From positions 1,974,503 to 2,038,502 of the forward strand of contig NZ_CP050152.1 in the NCBI RefSeq assembly GCF_011617245.1: a stretch of DNA of 64,000 nucleotides, read 5' to 3'. This document shows positions 60,938 through 64,000 of the stretch, piece by piece. Source of the DNA: Brevibacterium atlanticum (lineage in GTDB: Bacteria; Actinomycetota; Actinomycetes; Actinomycetales; Brevibacteriaceae). A model generated the notes under the pieces. The model was not told the DNA's origin and ran no database searches. It worked only from the letters and a program-made list of their open reading frames with translations. How positions within the stretch are numbered: the first letter of the stretch is position 1; each line of letters opens with the position of its first letter. The translations under genes were made by a program, and so were the position numbers.

Positions 60938-61014
60938 TGGTGGGCCCAGAGGGACTCGAACCCCCGACCCTCTCGGTGTAAACGAGATGCTCTAGCCAAC
61001 TGAGCTATAGGCCC
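60938..61014 (-). tRNA. tRNA-Val (anticodon TAC)
   Basis: 77 nt with encoded CCA: acceptor GGGCCTA with TGGGCCC (one T-G), D-arm GCTC..GAGC, anticodon arm TCTCG-TTTACAC-CGAGA giving TAC, and T-arm GGGGG-TTCGAGT-CCCTC-like stem. Confidence 0.95.
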
Positions 61015-61149
61015 CACTGTGCAGACGATGACCTCGTCAGCGCTTGATCAGTATGCCATATCCGGACAGGTCCGCCGAATTCGACGCACCGGCGAATCCG
61101 GGGCATCGTCGCTCGAGCTGGTCCTGAACCTTGGTGCCGGGCGTTTCGG

Positions 61150-61647
61150 TCAGGACTGGGACCGCACGGCGACGAGCATCGCCGCGGCGTTGGCCGCGAA
61201 GTTCTCTGCGGCGCCCGCCGGGTCGATGTCGAAGAGTCGGCGGTTCTGCTCGACGGCCACGGCCCCGAGGGTCAGTGTGAGAATGCCCTGCGAGACCTCG
61301 GCGCCGAGTCGTTCGCTGCTCAGCGCTCGGGGTGTGACGTCTGCGGCGGCGATGGAGTAGCCGAGCAGCACGATCTCGGCTCCGTCGCGGTATTTCAACA
61401 GCACTTCACGCAGGGACATGGCCGCAGCGAGCGGGTCGGCGGTGACGGGGCAGACGTTGTCGACCTCGACCTTGAGGTTTTTGGAGATGAGGACGAGCAG
61501 AGACTGCTTGTCCTTGACGTGCCAGTAGAGCGCGGACGGCTGAACCTCGAGCTCACGGGCCAGTCGACGCATGGAGAGATCGCCGAGTCCGTAGCGCGAA
61601 AGGATGTCCAAAGCGGTGTGAGTGATGGACTCGGCTGTCAGTGCCAA
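61150..61647 (-). CDS. TetR-family regulator
   Basis: A 165-residue protein from the TTG at 61647 with GAAAGG about 9 bp upstream. The N-terminal TetR helix-turn-helix is visible (ALDILSRYGLGDLSMRRLAR then ELEVQPSALYWHVKDKQSLL). The C-terminal domain (LREVLLKYRDGAEIVLLGYS, AGAAENFAANAAAMLVAV) resembles TetR_C of the tetracycline-repressor type. No divergent target gene adjoins it apart from tRNA-Pro, so its regulon is not evident. Confidence 0.88.
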   Translation of the reverse strand: MALTAESITHTALDILSRYGLGDLSMRRLARELEVQPSALYWHVKDKQSLLVLISKNLKVEVDNVCPVTADPLAAAMSLREVLLKYRDGAEIVLLGYSIAAADVTPRALSSERLGAEVSQGILTLTLGAVAVEQNRRLFDIDPAGAAENFAANAAAMLVAVRSQS

Positions 61648-61729
61648 TGAGACATACCTTTCATTCTTCGCCGGTCGTCGATCTCGATTTTTCAGATCGC
61701 GTTCCCCTCGCTATAGTAGTTCCTGGTCA

Positions 61730-61806
61730 CGGGATATAGCGCAGCTTGGTAGCGCGCCTCGTTCGGGACGAGGAGGTCGTGGGTTCGAATCCCGCTATCC
61801 CGACCA
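61730..61806 (+). tRNA. tRNA-Pro (anticodon CGG)
   Basis: 77 nt with encoded CCA: acceptor CGGGATA with TATCCCG, D-arm GCGC..GCGC, anticodon arm CCTCG-TTCGGGA-CGAGG giving CGG, and T-arm GTGGG-TTCGAAT-CCCGC. Confidence 0.95.
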
Positions 61807-61813
61807 GGGAAAA

Positions 61814-61847
61814 GTGCCGCAACATCGCTGAGGCGAGGTTGCGGCAC
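61814..61847. terminator. Terminator shared by tRNA-Pro and the uracil permease gene
   Basis: GTGCCGCAAC and GTTGCGGCAC pair, followed by TTT on the plus strand. It lies between converging units ending at 61806 and 61857. Confidence 0.75.
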
Positions 61848-61856
61848 TTTGCATTG

Positions 61857-63266
61857 TCAGCCGGGGTCGGTCTTTGTACGGGACTGCGCATCCGCCTCGA
61901 CGGGATCGGCCGCCTCGGCGAGGCTCTCGACCAGGGCATCGGGATCGGTGCCCCGCCACCGGGCGATCGCCTTCATCAGCTGAAAGACCACGATCGCCGA
62001 GGCAGTGCCCAGTGCGATCCCCTCGAACTGGAGTCCGCCGGGCGACCACGTGAAGTTCGCGATGGCGACGATGAGGGACACCGCCGCAGTGTTGAGGTTG
62101 ATCGGATTCGAGAAGTCGACCCGGTTCTCCACCCAGATCCGCACGCCGAGCAGTCCGATCATTCCGTAGAGGACGGTTGCGGCACCGCCGAGGACGCCGG
62201 GCGGAATCGTGGCGATGATCTCCCCGAACTTCGGCAGCATGCTGAGGATGAGCGCGATGATCGCCGCGCAGAGATACGCGGCGGTGGAGAAGATGCGTGT
62301 GGCCGCCATGACCCCGATGTTCTCGGCGTAGGTCGTCGTGCCCGACCCTCCGCCGGATCCGGCGAGGATGGTCGAAAAGCCGTCGGCGAAGAGAGTGCGG
62401 CCGGTCAGACGATCGAGATCCCTGCCGGTCATGGCCCCCACCGACTTCACGTGGCCGATGTTCTCGGCGATGAGGACGAGGACGACGGGGAGGAAGAGAC
62501 CGAGGTATCCGAGATCGAAGGCCGGTGCATGGAAGGTCGGCAGTCCGACCCACCTGGCCTGGGAGACCGTCGAGAAGTCGATCTGACCCTGCAGCCAGGC
62601 GGCCGCGTAGCCGACGAAGACTCCGATGAGGATCGACAGGCGTCCGAGCATGCCGCGGAAGGCCACGGTGGTGATGAGGATCGCGACGATGGTGATGACG
62701 GCGGTCAGGGGAGCGGCCTTGACCCAGTCCCAGGCGGCCGGGGCGAGGTTGAGGCCGATGAGGGCGACGATCGCACCCGTGACCACCGGCGGCATCGTCA
62801 CCTCGATCCACCGGACGCCGACGAAATGGACGACGAGCCCGACGAGCGCGAGCGTGACTCCGACGGAGATGATTCCGCCCTGAGCCAGCGCCATAGCGTG
62901 GGAGTCGAGATCCTCGCCTGCGGTCGCTGAGAATCCGGTGACCGCACCGATCGGGGCGAGCAGCCCGAACGACGAACCGAGGTAGGAGGGCATCATGCCC
63001 TTCGTGATGAGCAGGAAGAGGAGCGTCCCGATCGCGGTGAAGAAGAGCGTCGTCGAGGGAGGGAAGCCGGTGAGCAGGGGAACGAGGAAGGTCGCTCCGA
63101 ACATCGCGACGACGTGCTGAGCGCCGATGCTGATGGTCCGCGGCCAACTCAGCCGTTCCTCGGGGAGGACCCGTTCTCCCGGGGCGATCGTGCGCCCGTT
63201 CCCATGCAGTCGCCATCCGCGGCGGATGACATGAGGTTCGTCATCCGCCTGTACCGATCTCACCAT
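61857..63266 (-). CDS. uraA: NCS2-family uracil permease
   Basis: A 469-residue protein starting at the GTG/ATG at 63266, with about twelve to fourteen membrane segments. Landmarks are GAQHVVAMFGATFLVPLLTG, PSYLGSSFGLLAPIGAVTGF, LVLIAENIGHVKSVGAMTGR (the substrate-binding Glu), and GSGGGSGTTTYAENIGVMAA (second Glu motif). These match UraA/PyrP uracil transporters. It imports uracil with protons. Monocistronic; the adjacent acyl-CoA ligase gene is a separate unit. Confidence 0.92.
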   Translation of the reverse strand: MVRSVQADDEPHVIRRGWRLHGNGRTIAPGERVLPEERLSWPRTISIGAQHVVAMFGATFLVPLLTGFPPSTTLFFTAIGTLLFLLITKGMMPSYLGSSFGLLAPIGAVTGFSATAGEDLDSHAMALAQGGIISVGVTLALVGLVVHFVGVRWIEVTMPPVVTGAIVALIGLNLAPAAWDWVKAAPLTAVITIVAILITTVAFRGMLGRLSILIGVFVGYAAAWLQGQIDFSTVSQARWVGLPTFHAPAFDLGYLGLFLPVVLVLIAENIGHVKSVGAMTGRDLDRLTGRTLFADGFSTILAGSGGGSGTTTYAENIGVMAATRIFSTAAYLCAAIIALILSMLPKFGEIIATIPPGVLGGAATVLYGMIGLLGVRIWVENRVDFSNPINLNTAAVSLIVAIANFTWSPGGLQFEGIALGTASAIVVFQLMKAIARWRGTDPDALVESLAEAADPVEADAQSRTKTDPG

Positions 63267-63335
63267 TGTGCTCCTTGCTGCGTCCGCTCGGTTCGAGTCC
63301 GAACCGTCGGAAGAAGTCTATGCGCAGTCACGGGG

Positions 63336-64000
63336 TTACCCACGCAGGCTGCGTTTGAGGATCTTCCCGGCCGAGTTCTTCGGCAGCTCTGCGACGAATT
63401 CGACCCGTTTGGGCACTTTGAAGCCGGCGAGGCGGCTTTTGACGTGGGCAATCACCTCGTCGGCGGTCAGCTCGCCCTGCTCGGGTCGGCGGACGACGAA
63501 CGCGGAGATCGCCTCGATCCACTTCTCGTCGGCGACACCGACGACGGCGACTTCAGCGACCTGGGGGAGTTCGAAGATCGCATCCTCGACCTGTCTGCTG
63601 GCGACGAGGACCCCTCCGGTGTTGATGACGTCCTTGACTCGGTCGACGACCTCGACGAATCCGTCCTCGTCGACCTTGACCAGGTCGCCGGAATGGAACC
63701 AGCCGTCGGCGAAGGCCTCCGCGGTGGCGTCGGGTCGGTTCCAGTAGCCTTCGCACAGCTGTGGGGAGCGGTAGAGCATCTCACCCTCGTCTCCTGGTCT
63801 CACGTCCTGTCCTTCACTGTCGACGACGCGCGTTTCGACGAACATCACCGGTCTGCCGGCCGACCCGGGGTGCGCGTCGTGGTCCTCGGGCCGCAGGACC
63901 GTGCACAGCGGTCCGAGTTCGGATTGGCCGAAGCAGTTGTAGAACCCGAGTTCGGGCAGTCTCTCCCGGAGGCGCTCGAGGATCGGACCGGGCATGATCG
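63336..64000 (-). CDS. Acyl-CoA ligase (FadD-like), C-terminal part
   Basis: The gene runs off the right edge, so only the last 220 or so residues are visible. They contain YNCFGQSELGPLC (A5-like), FADGWFHSGDLVKVDEDGFV (A7), VDRVKDVINTGGVLVASRQV (A8 hinge region) and the catalytic Lys in ELPKNSAGKILKRSLRG. It is therefore an adenylate-forming acyl-CoA synthetase. The substrate is unknown because the acyl-binding half lies outside the window. Confidence 0.9.
   Translation of the reverse strand, partial: IMPGPILERLRERLPELGFYNCFGQSELGPLCTVLRPEDHDAHPGSAGRPVMFVETRVVDSEGQDVRPGDEGEMLYRSPQLCEGYWNRPDATAEAFADGWFHSGDLVKVDEDGFVEVVDRVKDVINTGGVLVASRQVEDAIFELPQVAEVAVVGVADEKWIEAISAFVVRRPEQGELTADEVIAHVKSRLAGFKVPKRVEFVAELPKNSAGKILKRSLRG

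Noticed and set aside
1..64000. CRISPR arrays, prophage structural genes, IS transposases and rRNA genes
   Set aside because: I looked for regularly spaced repeats, transposase motifs and rRNA signatures and saw none. The island is the only mobile element supported.

Overview
The window is high-GC DNA with actinobacterial gene families throughout: DUF3145, DUF3052 beside an AhpE-type peroxiredoxin, homodimeric AceE, a PucR-type FasR-like regulator in front of fabD-fabH-acpP-fabF, and a gluABCD-type glutamate transporter. I infer a member of the Micrococcales, most plausibly a Brevibacterium-like organism. The genus is a judgement from memory, not a computed result.

Layout. 1-5.9 kb: a YczE-like membrane protein divergent from a MocR regulator, a shortened YggS-type PLP protein, an ACR3/BASS-type transporter, and an ada-alkA plus ogt DNA-alkylation repair pair. 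5.9-18.1 kb: an accessory island of about 12.06 kb, bounded by a perfect 28-bp direct repeat equal to the T-arm and 3' end of tRNA-Ala(GGC). The intact tRNA is at the right end and a truncated copy at the left. The island carries a RiPP cluster of the azol(in)e (TOMM) type: a two-gene ABC exporter, a 39-residue precursor with a Cys-packed core (WCCTCCCWCNNSIFSF), a YcaO cyclodehydratase, a small membrane protein, an E1-like partner protein, a degenerate nitroreductase-like protein, a SagB-type dehydrogenase, a CPBP protease, and an amidohydrolase-like protein that has lost most of its metal ligands. Its right half holds a decayed secreted-protein/membrane-protein pair and no recognisable integrase. 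18.1-26 kb: a tandem-domain universal stress protein, an alpha/beta hydrolase, small membrane proteins, MFS and POT transporters and a CPBP-like membrane protein. 26-35.2 kb: molybdenum cofactor and molybdate uptake genes (two moeA copies, a moeB-rhodanese fusion, moaD, moaA, moaC, moaE, an HTH-TOBE regulator, modA and a modB-modC fusion). 35-40.3 kb: an acyl-CoA ligase and gluABCD. 40.4-49.1 kb: an acetyltransferase-like protein, gluQ, a GT4 glycosyltransferase with an apparent CTG start, an EamA transporter, tRNA-Asn, an LLM oxidoreductase, a DHA2 efflux pump, a degenerate EAL-DICT protein, tRNA-Met and DUF3145. 49.4-58.8 kb: fatty acid synthase II operon with its regulator, aceE, DUF3052, a peroxiredoxin and an HIT protein. 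58.8-64 kb: a MerR-TipAS regulator with a 19-bp-spacer promoter, a frameshifted DUF1801 gene, a DUF2249-cupin protein, tRNA-Val, a TetR regulator, tRNA-Pro, a uracil permease and the C-terminal part of another acyl-CoA ligase.

The most unusual element is the RiPP cluster. In outline (split YcaO/E1-like pair, SagB-type oxidase, CPBP protease, ABC exporter) it resembles plantazolicin-type clusters. It differs in having a Trp-led core with six Cys and one Thr in nine residues, no visible N-methyltransferase, an extra degenerate oxidase-like protein and a pseudo-amidohydrolase. The expected product is an azole-rich linear peptide that is exported and released by intramembrane proteolysis. That product is inference from gene content and the core sequence.
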